From Planctomycetota bacterium (GTDB taxonomy: Bacteria; Planctomycetota; UBA8108; UBA1146), in assembly GCA_002691835.1 (NCBI GenBank), contig NZJA01000026.1, positions 1 through 15,321 on the forward strand: a stretch of 15,321 nt of DNA, read 5' to 3'. The notes under the pieces are model-generated. The model made no database searches and was not told where the DNA came from. It saw only the letters and a program-made list of their open reading frames with translations. A program made the translations under genes and the position numbers. Shown one piece after another: positions 1-8,476 of this stretch. Positions within the stretch are counted from its first letter, which is position 1. Each line of letters starts with the position of its first letter.

Positions 1-406
1 CATTCCGGTTGGGGGGGATTACACCTTTGGAATTGCCGCCAGTCCTGCCGGAGACAAAATCTACGCCGCCAACCTCGGTTATGGCAATCAGCCAGGAAAT
101 ACCGTGAGCGTCGTTCAGTTTCCGGAAGGGTGGGGGGACGGTCGCTTCGTTCGCGGTGATGTCAATGCGGACGGTCTGATCAATGTCGCTGACCCGATTG
201 CATTGCTGGGATTTCTGTTCGCAGGTGGGTTCCTTGGCTGCGCGAATGCCGGCGATGTCAATGATGACGAAGTTCTCGATATTGCCGATCCCGTTGCGCT
301 TCTTGCCGCTCTCTTTTCTGGAGGAGACGCACCTCCTGCGCCCGACAGCTGCGGGGTGGATCCGACTGCAGGGGATCTCTGCTGTCTCGAGGGTTGTGCA
401 CCCTGA
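1..406 (+). CDS. C-terminal part of a secreted protein with dockerin-like tail (5' end outside window)
   Basis: The frame is open from base 2 to the TGA at 404-406, so this is the 3' end of a longer gene. The GTG at 104 is an internal codon, not a start. The first ~35 residues (IAASPAGDKIYAANLGYGN) resemble a blade of a YVTN/NHL-type beta-propeller. After FVRGD come two dockerin-like, EF-hand-type calcium loops: GDVNADGLINVADPIALL, and GDVNDDEVLDIADPVALL about 35 residues later. Each is followed by a helix ending LF-x-GG. The tail is Cys-containing and Pro-rich, ending CGVDPTAGDLCC. The same repeat pair and tail close the protein at 2243-4348. In planctomycetes such tails occur on many exported proteins, and their partner is unknown. 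The stop lies 10 bases from the stop of convergent ispG. The function of the missing N-terminal part cannot be told. Confidence 0.8.
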   Translation, partial: IPVGGDYTFGIAASPAGDKIYAANLGYGNQPGNTVSVVQFPEGWGDGRFVRGDVNADGLINVADPIALLGFLFAGGFLGCANAGDVNDDEVLDIADPVALLAALFSGGDAPPAPDSCGVDPTAGDLCCLEGCAP

Positions 407-416
407 AGAACACCAT

Positions 417-1571
417 TCAGGATGCGGATGATCGACTTTCGATCAGGTCTTCTATTTCCTGCTGAAGTTTCCCCAGAATCTCATCGTAGGGCCAGGCTCC
501 GAGGGATTCTTCACCGCGCTTGAGATTAACGAAGCTGGGGGCACACCAGAGTCCCAGGTCCGCGTCATCCGTTTCGCCGGGGCCATTCACACGGCAGCCC
601 ATGACAGCGATGGTCAGCGAATGTTCCTGATAGGCTTTGGAGAGTTCCTTGACCTGCTGGGCCAGTTTTACGAAGTCGCCATTTTCGACCCTTGAGCAGG
701 AGGGGCAGGAGATGATGTTGGGCCCGCTCGATTCGTAGTGCACAACACTGCGCACACGACCGGCATAGACATCGTCGATAATCTTCTGTCCCTCGGTGAT
801 CTCCTGATGCTTCTCGTCATTGGGAAGTGTCAGAGATACGCGAAGAGTGTCACCGATTCCTTTTGAGAGGAGTTGCTCGAAGGCCACTCGAGTCTTGATG
901 ATCCCGTCGGGGGGAAGACCGGCTTCTGTGACCCCTAAATGAAGGGGCACTTCAGGACGCTGTTCTGCAAATCGGCGGTTGGCTTCTATGACGGTATTTG
1001 GGTCAGAATCCTTGAGCGACACGACATAGCGTTCAAAGCCGAGAGAGTCGAGAAACTCAGAGTGTTCCAAAGCGCTGGCGACGAGTGGAGAGATCGCATC
1101 GTCAGCAGGCCATTGTTCCTTTTGAAGAGGATCCACGGAGCCGCAATTGACACCGACTCTCAGGGCTATGTCTGAGGCCACTGCCCAGTCGGCCAGCCGT
1201 TGAACTTTTTCTTTCCAAGGAACCTTCTTCTCGTGGTGATGAAGATGCCCGGGGTTGTAACGAATTTTGGCAACATGAGGGGCGAGTCTCTCGGCAAGTC
1301 GCCAGTTTTCTTGCAGGTCGATGCAGATGTTTGCCTGAACCTGATCAGCAATTTGAATTGCCGCTTCGGCATCCCTGCGTGAGTCGACGGCCAGTCGGAT
1401 GATGCCTGCGCCCGCAGTGGAAAGGGCATCGATCTGCTGACAGGTCGCTTCAAGGTCAGTGGTGTGGGTTGCACACATACTTTGCACCAGAATCGGATTT
1501 CCCGCTCCGATGGTCCGGTCACCGACGCGAACTGCTCGGGTTGGATTTCTGGAGATTTCTCTCGGCGACAT
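417..1571 (-). CDS. ispG: 4-hydroxy-3-methylbut-2-en-1-yl diphosphate synthase (IspG/GcpE)
   Basis: This cytoplasmic [4Fe-4S] enzyme converts 2-C-methyl-D-erythritol 2,4-cyclodiphosphate to HMBPP, the penultimate step of the MEP isoprenoid pathway. Family signatures run the full length: RAVRVGD and [15 protein letters not shown] at the N-terminus, the TIM-barrel segments AKIRYNPGH and LRVGVNCGS, then VTEAG and DTLRVSLT. The iron-sulfur part carries [10 protein letters not shown] and, further on, [12 protein letters not shown], which supply the three cluster cysteines. The length of 384 residues is normal for the single-domain bacterial form. An ATG exists four codons further upstream (1583), but GGGAGG four bases before the ATG at 1571 makes 1571 the better start. 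The gene stands alone: its stop nearly meets that of the dockerin-tailed gene, and its start diverges from the broken gene at 1683. No other MEP-pathway gene is visible. Confidence 0.96.
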   Translation of the reverse strand: MSPREISRNPTRAVRVGDRTIGAGNPILVQSMCATHTTDLEATCQQIDALSTAGAGIIRLAVDSRRDAEAAIQIADQVQANICIDLQENWRLAERLAPHVAKIRYNPGHLHHHEKKVPWKEKVQRLADWAVASDIALRVGVNCGSVDPLQKEQWPADDAISPLVASALEHSEFLDSLGFERYVVSLKDSDPNTVIEANRRFAEQRPEVPLHLGVTEAGLPPDGIIKTRVAFEQLLSKGIGDTLRVSLTLPNDEKHQEITEGQKIIDDVYAGRVRSVVHYESSGPNIISCPSCSRVENGDFVKLAQQVKELSKAYQEHSLTIAVMGCRVNGPGETDDADLGLWCAPSFVNLKRGEESLGAWPYDEILGKLQQEIEDLIESRSSAS

Positions 1572-1682
1572 TTGGCCTCCCATACGGCTGGCTCACCCGT
1601 TGGGAGAGTATCTCCCCGAAGGACGTTTCTATCGAGCGGTTCTGGTTTCAGGCGGTAAAATGGAGGATCAGAAAGGAATTCC

Positions 1683-2129
1683 ATGAAACCGGCCACAGCG
1701 TTGAAGATATCTGCTCTTCCTGCCCTTTTAAGCCTGTTTCTGTGGCTCCCTACGCTTTCTCCCGGGGATTTCCCGACCACGGACTCTTCTGTTGTGAAGG
1801 AAGTGCAAGGCTCGGGTTCTGGCTGGTCCAAAGGACCCGCCCAAAAGAAGGGCCCCATGGTTCCGGTAGTCGGCATTATTTGCTCATTAGCCATCCATGT
1901 GACCCTCCGCTTTCAAGAGTCTCTCCAGGAACACGCCAGAACCTGTTAAGAGGTGCTGGGTCATTGGGGAGATGTCTGGGCTTCTCAAGAACAGGACAGG
2001 CCTGTCCTGTCATTCGTTACCTTCTATCGCTTGGGCAGATTAGATGGTCAAATAGAAGCATTATTCGGGGCAAAGGTGATTGTTCCGGGCTCTTTAGAGG
2101 TGTTTTCAGAGGTATGCACGGGTGACTGA
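1683..2129 (+). pseudogene. Small exported protein interrupted by an in-frame TAA (nonsense allele or pseudogene), unknown function
   Basis: An ATG at 1683 has AAAGGA five bases upstream and starts a signal-peptide-like sequence (MKPATALKISALPALLSLFL, then WLPTLSPG). The frame encodes 88 residues up to TAA at 1947-1949. The same frame then continues without interruption for 59 sense codons (EVLGHWGDVWASQEQDRPVL, then SFVTFYRLGRLDG, ending VFSEVCTGD) to TGA at 2127-2129. Codon choice and amino-acid composition on both sides of the TAA look protein-like. One C-to-T change (CAA Gln to TAA) would explain the break, which suggests one ~148-residue exported protein inactivated by a nonsense mutation. 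Alternatives are two short genes (GTG at 1953 could start the second), a sequencing error, or chance. The family is not recognised. A longer frame on the same strand (1469-2125) is rich in Arg, Cys and His and runs antisense through ispG, so I take it as a shadow. Confidence 0.42.
1991..2010. repeat. Perfect 20-bp palindrome
   Basis: ACAGGACAGGCCTGTCCTGT equals its own reverse complement over all 20 bases, and the next base pair on either side does not match. It lies inside the second half of the broken gene. It could be a dyad-symmetric protein-binding site, a mobile-element scar or chance. No function is claimed. Confidence 0.6.
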
Positions 2130-2157
2130 CCGATCCCGACGATGTCGTCGATATCGG
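2130..2157 (+). terminator. Imperfect hairpin directly after the broken gene; possible terminator without a T-tract
   Basis: CCGAT (2130-2134) pairs with ATCGG (2153-2157). Inside it CGACG (2137-2141) pairs with CGTCG (2146-2150) around a 4-base ATGT loop, with a CC/AT mismatch between the two stems. It begins one base after the TGA at 2127-2129. No run of T follows, so Rho-independent termination is doubtful. Confidence 0.3.
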
Positions 2158-2242
2158 AAGATGTCTATTTCATGTGGACCGGGATTCGTCGGTTCCCAGC
2201 CCCGGGTTTTCTGTCATTGGTCTCTCGTGAGGGGATTCACAG

Positions 2243-4348
2243 ATGGGCTTAGTCGTGATGGGAATTACAAAGTCTGATGAGATCAGGCTGCTGGAATTTT
2301 CCATGAGATCCTGGAGGCTTCTTGCTCTCTGGGTACTGATTCCGTTCTTCATTTTTTCCCCTGCGACTCTCGATGCCCAGTTCAGTGATCCAGAACAAGT
2401 CTCTCCCGCTGGTATCGTCATGAGCCAGCCATGGATAGAGGTCGACAAGAGTTGTCAGGACTGCCTTCCACCTTTTCTGACATTCAGTGCTCATTCAGAT
2501 TCCCAGATCTACTTTGGGGGACCTCTGGTCGGTGGAAATACCCTCAGCCCCATCTTTTCTACACCGCAAGGAATCGGGCAACTCGTACACAAGCAAGGAT
2601 CTCTTGCGAGCATCCACATGGCTTTTGATTTACCTGTGACACCCACTCAGCGAGCCATTTTTGTCAGTCAGAGAGTGGCTTCTGGATTCGAATTACCGGT
2701 CCAGTATAGCTCGGGACTTGGTGATTCCGTTGAACCCTCAGTGACCTCTCTTCTCGATGGGACCTGTTTGGGATCGTGGACTGAAAATGGGCAGACTGGC
2801 CAAGAGATTCTATTCCGTCTGGGATCGAATCCCGAGACTTCATTAGGAGTGGGTCACCGCAGCGAAGTGGCTAGATTGGGATCAGGGCTTGGGGCGGTAC
2901 TTTGGAATCAAGACGGATTTTTCCGCTACCTTCTGATGGATACCCTCTCACAGGGCCCGATCCTGGAATTATATGATTTTGGATTCAATTCGGATCAATG
3001 GAGATCGGTGACGTTGCTCGATGGTTCGATTCATCTGGTCACCGTTTCTGGTTCGACTCTCCATTTCCTGACCGCTGACCTGCTCACAGGAGTGGTTCAG
3101 TCGGTGGGCAGTTACAGATCTCCAGGTGGCTCCATTGAAGATCTCGAATTGGATTCGATCGAAAATTCTTCATGGACCGCTACTTGGATTCAGGATGGAA
3201 CGGTTCGATCTGCGATCATGAATTTGGGGGTTCTCCAGGTTGAAGAGACCGGGATTGCCGCCAGTCAGCATTCACAGAGTCTGGATGTTGCTGGAAATAT
3301 TCATCTTCTCACTCTCAGGAATGATGGATCGATTCACTACCAGAACAGTATTCCAGCGCCGGATGTCGCTTTTACATTGTCTTCTGAGGGTTCCGGGGTA
3401 GCACCTCATACGATTCAATTCGAAAGCCTCAGTACAGGAATGATCTCCAGTTACCTCTGGGATTTTGGGGACGGGAATACCAGCACAGAAGCCTCCGGGT
3501 CGCATACATATTTTGAACCGGGGGAGTTCTCTGTGACTTTGACGGCCACAGGACCCGGTGGGACCAGTCAGCAGCAGTTTGCGATACCCGTGACAGTCAC
3601 GGCTCCTGGGAATTACATGAAGTTCGCTGATATTTCGGTCTTCGGAGGCCAACCGGTGTATCACCCGGTTCTCGGAACACATGTCGATCCACTCCAGGGA
3701 TATCAGATTGGTGTGGCGTACGACGGGACCTTCCTCGAAATGAGTGAGGTTTCGATTGCTGGAACCCAAGCGGCGCAACTTTCTCCAGAGTTCATCATTT
3801 CAAATATCTTCCCCGACGGTGCCGATTCGAGTCTTTATCTTGCTGTGATCTTTGACACCTTACCTCCTTTTGATGGGAGAACCGTGCAACCGGGAGTCAA
3901 TCACACTCTCTGCACCCTGAACTATGAAGTCACCTTTGGTCAGCCCCTGGGAAGTTCAACCGAACTTCGTTTTACCAACGGTGTTGGCTTTCCACCGATC
4001 AATACGATTTACGCGATCGAAGGGGGCTTAGCCCTCGAGCCGTACTTTATTCATGGAACAGTGCTCGTGTCTGAGCAACCTCAGTTTCTTTTCATCAGAG
4101 GAGATGCGACCTACGACCAGACCGTGAATATTGCGGATGCCATCTTTATGCTGGAGTATTTGTTTGTCGGCGGATCTGAAGCGGTATGCCCTGATTCAGC
4201 AGATACCAATGATGATGGAATCCTCAATATTGGAGACGCGATTTATAGCCTCTCTTATCTCTTCTCCAGCGGTGAAACGATTCCCTATCCCTATCCGGGA
4301 TATGGCCTGGATCCCACGGAAGACAATCTGGGACCCTGTTTGCCCTGA
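2243..4348 (+). CDS. Large secreted protein: propeller-like region, PKD domain, cohesin-like domain and dockerin-like tail
   Basis: Predicted as an exported, probably cell-surface, multidomain protein of 701 residues. A hydrophobic signal sequence (RSWRLLALWVLIPFFIF, with cleavage likely after LDAQ) sits at residues 22-46. Residues ~47-370 show repeated strand-rich segments such as SGLGAVLWNQDG, TWIQDGTVRSAI and HLLTLRNDGSIHYQNS, like a sialidase-type beta-propeller. A PKD domain at ~374-454 carries the classic YLWDFGDGNTS (404 on) and SHTYFEPGEFSVTLTA. Residues ~457-610 resemble a cohesin-type beta-sandwich (GYQIGVAYDGTFLEM). From 614 two dockerin-like repeats follow; the first calcium loop (GDATYDQTVNIAD) is degenerate and the second (ADTNDDGILNIGD) intact, ending PGYGLDPTEDNLGPC. 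GAGGGG eight bases before the ATG at 2243 supports this start. ATG 2303 would give a more typical signal peptide. The ligand and biological role are unknown. Confidence 0.85.
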   Translation: MGLVVMGITKSDEIRLLEFSMRSWRLLALWVLIPFFIFSPATLDAQFSDPEQVSPAGIVMSQPWIEVDKSCQDCLPPFLTFSAHSDSQIYFGGPLVGGNTLSPIFSTPQGIGQLVHKQGSLASIHMAFDLPVTPTQRAIFVSQRVASGFELPVQYSSGLGDSVEPSVTSLLDGTCLGSWTENGQTGQEILFRLGSNPETSLGVGHRSEVARLGSGLGAVLWNQDGFFRYLLMDTLSQGPILELYDFGFNSDQWRSVTLLDGSIHLVTVSGSTLHFLTADLLTGVVQSVGSYRSPGGSIEDLELDSIENSSWTATWIQDGTVRSAIMNLGVLQVEETGIAASQHSQSLDVAGNIHLLTLRNDGSIHYQNSIPAPDVAFTLSSEGSGVAPHTIQFESLSTGMISSYLWDFGDGNTSTEASGSHTYFEPGEFSVTLTATGPGGTSQQQFAIPVTVTAPGNYMKFADISVFGGQPVYHPVLGTHVDPLQGYQIGVAYDGTFLEMSEVSIAGTQAAQLSPEFIISNIFPDGADSSLYLAVIFDTLPPFDGRTVQPGVNHTLCTLNYEVTFGQPLGSSTELRFTNGVGFPPINTIYAIEGGLALEPYFIHGTVLVSEQPQFLFIRGDATYDQTVNIADAIFMLEYLFVGGSEAVCPDSADTNDDGILNIGDAIYSLSYLFSSGETIPYPYPGYGLDPTEDNLGPCLP

Positions 4349-4374
4349 TTTCGTTTCCCGTTTTTGCGCCCTCC

Positions 4375-4430
4375 GATCTCATTCTTCGAGATCACACTCT
4401 CCAAAAACACAGAATTGAGACTCTTCTGTG
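4375..4430. other. Two hairpins in the 188-bp gap before the aldehyde dehydrogenase gene
   Basis: GATCTC (4375-4380) pairs with GAGATC (4388-4393), and CACAGAA (4408-4414) pairs with TTCTGTG (4424-4430) across a 9-base loop. Neither is followed by a T-run. They could help end transcription of the upstream gene or lie in the leader of the next one. No clear promoter is seen. Confidence 0.25.
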
Positions 4431-4536
4431 AATTGATGGCCGATGTCTTTTGTCGGAGATGTGGAATCGTCTCGTTCCTGTGTATCTAATGGGGGCCGAA
4501 ACTCCAAAAAGTGATATGAAAGTCCGGGAGGCCCGA

Positions 4537-6096
4537 ATGAAAAATGTCAGAAGTTATGCAGGTGGAGATTGGTATGTCGCCAAAGGCGACAAAGGAGTCG
4601 AGCTCCGTGACCCCTCCACTGAAGAATCTCTGGCCCATGTGTCAGCCGAGGGGCTGGATATGGCCCACGTTGTCCAGCATTCCCGTGTTCAGGGGGGAGC
4701 GGCATTGAGAGAGCTCTCCCATGAAGCTCGGGGTGAGTTGCTGATCGGTATGTCGAAAGCGATTCATGCCATTCGAGATGAACTGCTGGAGTTGTCGATG
4801 AAATCCTGCGGAACCACCCGTAAGGATTCCAAGTTTGACATCGACGGAGCATCGGGAACCCTCTATCACTACGGTGCCCTCGGCAAGGAGTTGGGGAGTG
4901 GGGCTTTCCTGGAGGATGGTGACGGCGAGCAATTGGGCCGCTCTTCCGTGTTCTGGGGTCGTCATGCCCGGGTTCCCCGCAATGGAGTTGCCGTCCACAT
5001 CAATGCCTTCAACTTTCCGGCATGGGGCTTTGCCGAAAAAGCGGCTGCCGCCATTCTTGCGGGAATGCCCGTGATCACCAAGCCCGCCTCGAGTACCTGT
5101 TTGGTGACCGAGCGTTGCATCGAGGCCATCGTCGATTCCGGTGTGTTGCCGGATGGCGTGCTGAGCCTGATCTGTGGCTCGGTGGGGGATCTTTTCAACC
5201 ACCTGAATGGTCAGGATGTCGTCGCGTTTACCGGGTCCGCTGATACGGGCCTGCGTATTCGCTCCCATGAAAACCTTCTGTCCCAGTCTGTCCCCGTCAA
5301 TATCGAAGCGGACAGTCTCAACGCGGCGTTCCTTGGTGATGATGTGGAGCCCGGATCGGAAACCTGGAACCTGATGGTCAGGGAAGTGGCGCGGGAGGTC
5401 ACCCAGAAGAGTGGCCAGAAGTGCACCGCAGTGCGGCGAATCTTCGTCCCGGACTCGCGTCGGGATGCTTTCGTCGAGTCCTTCCTTGAAGAAGTGTCGA
5501 GCAGGGTGACGGGCAGCCCCGACGATGAAACTGTCAACATGGGCCCCCTGGCCACTGCGGATCAGTTGAGTTCAGTGCTCGATGGAGTCAACAAACTGAA
5601 AGAGGTCGCGGATGTGATCCATGGCAATGGTGAACGCTGCGACGGCGTGGGTGCAGAGGCGGGCAAGGGCTATTTCTTTGCTCCGACGATTCTGGAAGCC
5701 CGTGACGAGGGTGGGGCGGACGTGATTCATGATCTGGAAGTCTTCGGTCCCGTGTCGACGATCTGCAGGTACGACGGATCCGCAGCCTCAGCAGCATGTC
5801 TCAACAGTCGTGGAGCCGGAACGCTGGTGACTTCCGTTTACAGTGACTCGGATGATTGGGTCCACGATTTTCTGCGACGCGGAGGATCCTACAGTGGACG
5901 CTTCTATCTGGGGTCAGAAAAGATGGCCCCGCAGGCACCGGGATCCGGACTGGCACTGCCTTCCTCTCTCCATGGGGGACCGGGCAGAGCGGGTGGTGGA
6001 GCCGAGCTCGGAGGTCTCCGGGCTCTCGATCTTTACTCACAACGGATCGCCCTGCAGGGATCCAAGCGAACCGTGGAAACGTTTGTCCGGCCCTGA
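4537..6096 (+). CDS. CoA-semialdehyde dehydrogenase of the PaaZ/BoxD type (aldehyde dehydrogenase domain only)
   Basis: A cytoplasmic NAD(P)-dependent aldehyde dehydrogenase of 519 residues. It aligns along its length with the N-terminal dehydrogenase domain of PaaZ (phenylacetate degradation) and with BoxD (3,4-dehydroadipyl-CoA semialdehyde dehydrogenase, benzoyl-CoA pathway). Seen directly: GVAVHINAFNFPAWGF (~150), FTGSADTG, the general-base glutamate E257 in NIEADSLN, the nucleophile C296 in SGQKCTAVRR, and the C-terminal family signature HGGPGRAGGGAELGGLRA. In E. coli PaaZ the equivalent catalytic residues are E256 and C295. The MaoC-type hydratase half of PaaZ is absent, which fits the BoxD length. 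GGGAGG five bases upstream of ATG 4537 and the match of MKNVRSYAGGDW to family N-termini fix the start; the frame extends back to a TTG at 4450 but without family similarity. No other aromatic-degradation gene lies nearby, so the exact substrate is uncertain. Confidence 0.9.
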   Translation: MKNVRSYAGGDWYVAKGDKGVELRDPSTEESLAHVSAEGLDMAHVVQHSRVQGGAALRELSHEARGELLIGMSKAIHAIRDELLELSMKSCGTTRKDSKFDIDGASGTLYHYGALGKELGSGAFLEDGDGEQLGRSSVFWGRHARVPRNGVAVHINAFNFPAWGFAEKAAAAILAGMPVITKPASSTCLVTERCIEAIVDSGVLPDGVLSLICGSVGDLFNHLNGQDVVAFTGSADTGLRIRSHENLLSQSVPVNIEADSLNAAFLGDDVEPGSETWNLMVREVAREVTQKSGQKCTAVRRIFVPDSRRDAFVESFLEEVSSRVTGSPDDETVNMGPLATADQLSSVLDGVNKLKEVADVIHGNGERCDGVGAEAGKGYFFAPTILEARDEGGADVIHDLEVFGPVSTICRYDGSAASAACLNSRGAGTLVTSVYSDSDDWVHDFLRRGGSYSGRFYLGSEKMAPQAPGSGLALPSSLHGGPGRAGGGAELGGLRALDLYSQRIALQGSKRTVETFVRP

Positions 6097-6146
6097 ATCT
6101 GCGGCCTGAGACTCTCGGCCTGAATTCCTTCAGGCAATATCTGGAA

Positions 6147-6186
6147 TAAAAAAGCGCCCGCAGGATTCGATGAATCCTGCGGGCGC
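6147..6186 (-). terminator. Strong intrinsic terminator of fusA
   Basis: A perfect 15-bp stem (6154-6168 with 6172-6186, arm GCGCCCGCAGGATTC) has a 3-base loop. Read on the minus strand it is followed by TTTTTT (6153-6148). It starts about 24 bases past the fusA stop. On the plus strand no T-run follows, so for the convergent dehydrogenase gene it can act only as a stem. Confidence 0.93.
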
Positions 6187-6209
6187 TCGACGATACAAAA
6201 CAGGAACCA

Positions 6210-8294
6210 TTACTTTTTGGCTTCCTGCTCCTTCTTGTATTCAGAGATCAGATCTTCTTGAACATCCCTTGGTGCAGCAGCGTAACGCGCGAACTCCATA
6301 GTGAATTCGGCTTTACCCTGAGTCGCGGAACGAAGGATCGTAGAGTAACCGAACATTTCGGCCAGCGGCACATCTGCTTCAATGCGAACGAAACCGTCAT
6401 CGTCGAAGGTGTCGGTGAGCATTCCACGACGCTGATTCAAGGTGCCGATCATGTCGCCCTGGAACTCACTGGGACCCTCAAGAGTCACCTTCATCAATGG
6501 TTCAAGAACTTCAGGTTTGCCCTTCATGTAGTACTCACGGAAGCAACCTTTGGCCGCTGCCTGGAAGGCCATGTCGGAAGAGTCGACGTTGTGGTAGTTA
6601 CCGTCTCTCAGAGTCACAGTGAGGCCATCGACAGGTGCGCCAATCAGTTGGCCCTTTCCGATACTGGAATTGAATCCTTTTTCTACTGAAGGAATGTACT
6701 CACGTGGCACGTTACCACCGGTGACTTTGCTCTCAAACTCGAAGCTTCCTTCTTCGTTCGGACCGATTGTTCCAATGATCCGACCGAACTGTCCCGATCC
6801 ACCTGTTTGCTTCTTGTGGGTGTAATCGTACTCCGTCACCTGAGTGATCCGTTCACGGTAGGCCACCTGAGGTGCACCAACTTCGACCTCCGCCTTAAAC
6901 TCACGCTTCATTCTCTCAACATACACTTCGAGGTGAAGTTCTCCCATTCCGGAGATAATCGTTTCGCTGCTGACAGCATCGAAACGAACCCTGAAGGTCG
7001 GGTCTTCTTTAGTGAAGCGCTGAAGGGCTTTCGACATATTGTCAGAAGCCTTGCGGTCGGTGGGATTGATCGCGAGGTGGATCACAGGTTCAGGAACGTG
7101 CATCGAGTCGAGAACCAGCTCGGTATCGTCCGATCTGAAAGTGTCACCAGAAGCACAGTCGATGCCGAAGAGCGCGACAATGTCGCCAGATCCCGCTTCA
7201 TCAATGTCATCCATGTTGTTGGAGTGCATTCGAACGATTCGACCGACTTTGACCTTTTTACTGGTCCGAGCGTTGAAGACGAACTCACCCTTCTTTAGCT
7301 TGCCTTGGTAGATACGAAGATACGTCAGCTGTCCGTATGCACCATCCTCCAGCTTGAAGGCGTAGCTGAGGAGTGAATCACTGGAGTCATTGGTGACTTC
7401 GTGGCGTACTTCCTCCTCTTTTGGGTCGATCGCGTAGTTTTTGATATCTACCGGACTTGGCAGGTATGCGTTGACGGCATCCATGAGCGGCTGAACACCC
7501 TTGTTCTTGTAGGCAGAGCCACAGAAAACAGGGCAAAGCTCAAGTGAGATCACGCCTCGGCGAGTCGCTTCAATGACGAGCTCTTCTGTGACTTTTTCAT
7601 CGAGCATCGCTTCGGTCAGCTCATCCGAGAACATGGAGATCGCATCGAGCATCATCTCGCGACGCTCTTCCGCTTCATCGACCATGTCGGCGGGAATGTC
7701 TTCGTAACGAAGATTTTCTCCACTGTCCCCATCGAAGTAGATCGCTTTCATGGTCACCAGGTCAACGACACCCACATGATCATTTTCCAGTCCAATCGGA
7801 AGCTGGAACATCACCGAGTTCAGACGCAGTTTTTCTCTCAACTGGTCGCAGACTCGCAGGGGATCGGCCCCGGTCCGGTCACACTTGTTGACGAAAGCCA
7901 GGCGAGGCACGTTGTAGCGACGCATTTGGCGATCAACGGTGATCGACTGACTCTGAACTCCTGATACTGAGCACAGAACAAGGATTGCACCATCCAGAAC
8001 ACGCAGTGCACGCTCGACCTCAACGGTGAAGTCGACGTGACCCGGGGTGTCAATGATGTTGATGTGCTTGTCTTTCCATTCCAGGTAAGTGGCGGCAGAC
8101 TGGATCGTGATTCCACGTTCCCGTTCGAGTTCCATGGAGTCCATGGTGGCCCCGACGCCGTCTTTGCCTCGCACTTCATGGATGGTATGAATGCGGTCGG
8201 TGTAGAAGAGGATCCTCTCTGTGAGGGTCGTCTTTCCACTATCGATGTGTGCACTGATGCCGATGTTCCGCATCTGTGTGATGTCTTGACTCAT
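6210..8294 (-). CDS. fusA: Translation elongation factor G, spdEFG1/mitochondrial EFG1-like subtype
   Basis: The GTPase that drives ribosomal translocation; 694 residues, a full-length EF-G. GTP-binding motifs are complete: AHIDSGKTT (15-23), RGITI (60-64), DTPGH (82-86) and NKCD (136-139). The last is normally NKMD or NKLD. Canonical bacterial EF-G has AHIDAGKTT and a different switch region. Here the stretch [19 protein letters not shown], then [10 protein letters not shown], and [11 protein letters not shown] in domain II, match the pattern of mitochondrial EFG1 and of the EF-G group shared by spirochaetes, planctomycetes and some delta-proteobacteria (spdEFG1). In that group a second paralogue (spdEFG2) is thought to handle ribosome recycling. 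GAGGAG with an eight-base gap precedes ATG 8294. The gene is not flanked by rpsL, rpsG or tuf, unlike the classical str operon. Confidence 0.95.
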   Translation of the reverse strand: MSQDITQMRNIGISAHIDSGKTTLTERILFYTDRIHTIHEVRGKDGVGATMDSMELERERGITIQSAATYLEWKDKHINIIDTPGHVDFTVEVERALRVLDGAILVLCSVSGVQSQSITVDRQMRRYNVPRLAFVNKCDRTGADPLRVCDQLREKLRLNSVMFQLPIGLENDHVGVVDLVTMKAIYFDGDSGENLRYEDIPADMVDEAEERREMMLDAISMFSDELTEAMLDEKVTEELVIEATRRGVISLELCPVFCGSAYKNKGVQPLMDAVNAYLPSPVDIKNYAIDPKEEEVRHEVTNDSSDSLLSYAFKLEDGAYGQLTYLRIYQGKLKKGEFVFNARTSKKVKVGRIVRMHSNNMDDIDEAGSGDIVALFGIDCASGDTFRSDDTELVLDSMHVPEPVIHLAINPTDRKASDNMSKALQRFTKEDPTFRVRFDAVSSETIISGMGELHLEVYVERMKREFKAEVEVGAPQVAYRERITQVTEYDYTHKKQTGGSGQFGRIIGTIGPNEEGSFEFESKVTGGNVPREYIPSVEKGFNSSIGKGQLIGAPVDGLTVTLRDGNYHNVDSSDMAFQAAAKGCFREYYMKGKPEVLEPLMKVTLEGPSEFQGDMIGTLNQRRGMLTDTFDDDGFVRIEADVPLAEMFGYSTILRSATQGKAEFTMEFARYAAAPRDVQEDLISEYKKEQEAKK

Positions 8295-8430
8295 CTGTCT
8301 TCTCCTCGGGTTTCACCCGGCGTTCATGGTGGGGTCTCGGTGAAAAGCCACCTGACCCGTTTCAACAGGACCCAAGGATATCGTCAGGCTCTGCTTCTGT
8401 GGACAGAATCCGTCAGGATTCAGCAGGTTT

Positions 8431-8455
8431 CCAGAACCAGCGAGCATGGTTCTGG
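8431..8455 (-). other. Hairpin between the ferredoxin gene and fusA
   Basis: CCAGAACC (8431-8438) pairs with GGTTCTGG (8448-8455) around a 9-base loop, 21 bases downstream of the ferredoxin stop on the minus strand. There is no T-run after it. It could slow or end transcription from the ferredoxin unit before fusA, or belong to the fusA leader. The gap (8295-8476) shows no tRNA or small gene. Confidence 0.3.
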
Positions 8456-8476
8456 GGGGCGCTAAATCAGTCGGAA

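Noticed and set aside
1640..1665. A promoter with TAAAAT as -10 upstream of the broken gene
   Set aside because: No matching -35 hexamer is found at a suitable distance, and similar A/T hexamers occur by chance.
1166..1894. Minus-strand open frame of 242 codons overlapping the 5' half of ispG
   Set aside because: It runs in another frame through the clearly conserved ispG sequence, has no domain-like sequence, and is a shadow of ispG codon bias.
1469..2125. Plus-strand open frame of 218 codons
   Set aside because: It is antisense to ispG in its first part, rich in Arg, Cys, His and Ser, and overlaps the better-supported signal-peptide frame starting at 1683.
4642..5268. Minus-strand open frame of 208 codons inside the aldehyde dehydrogenase gene
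   Set aside because: It is opposite a full-length conserved enzyme, has low-complexity His/Gly/Gln composition and no ribosome site or motif.
8295..8476. A tRNA or small RNA gene between fusA and the ferredoxin gene
   Set aside because: No cloverleaf, no T-loop consensus and no terminator with a T-run were found; there is only one 8-bp hairpin.
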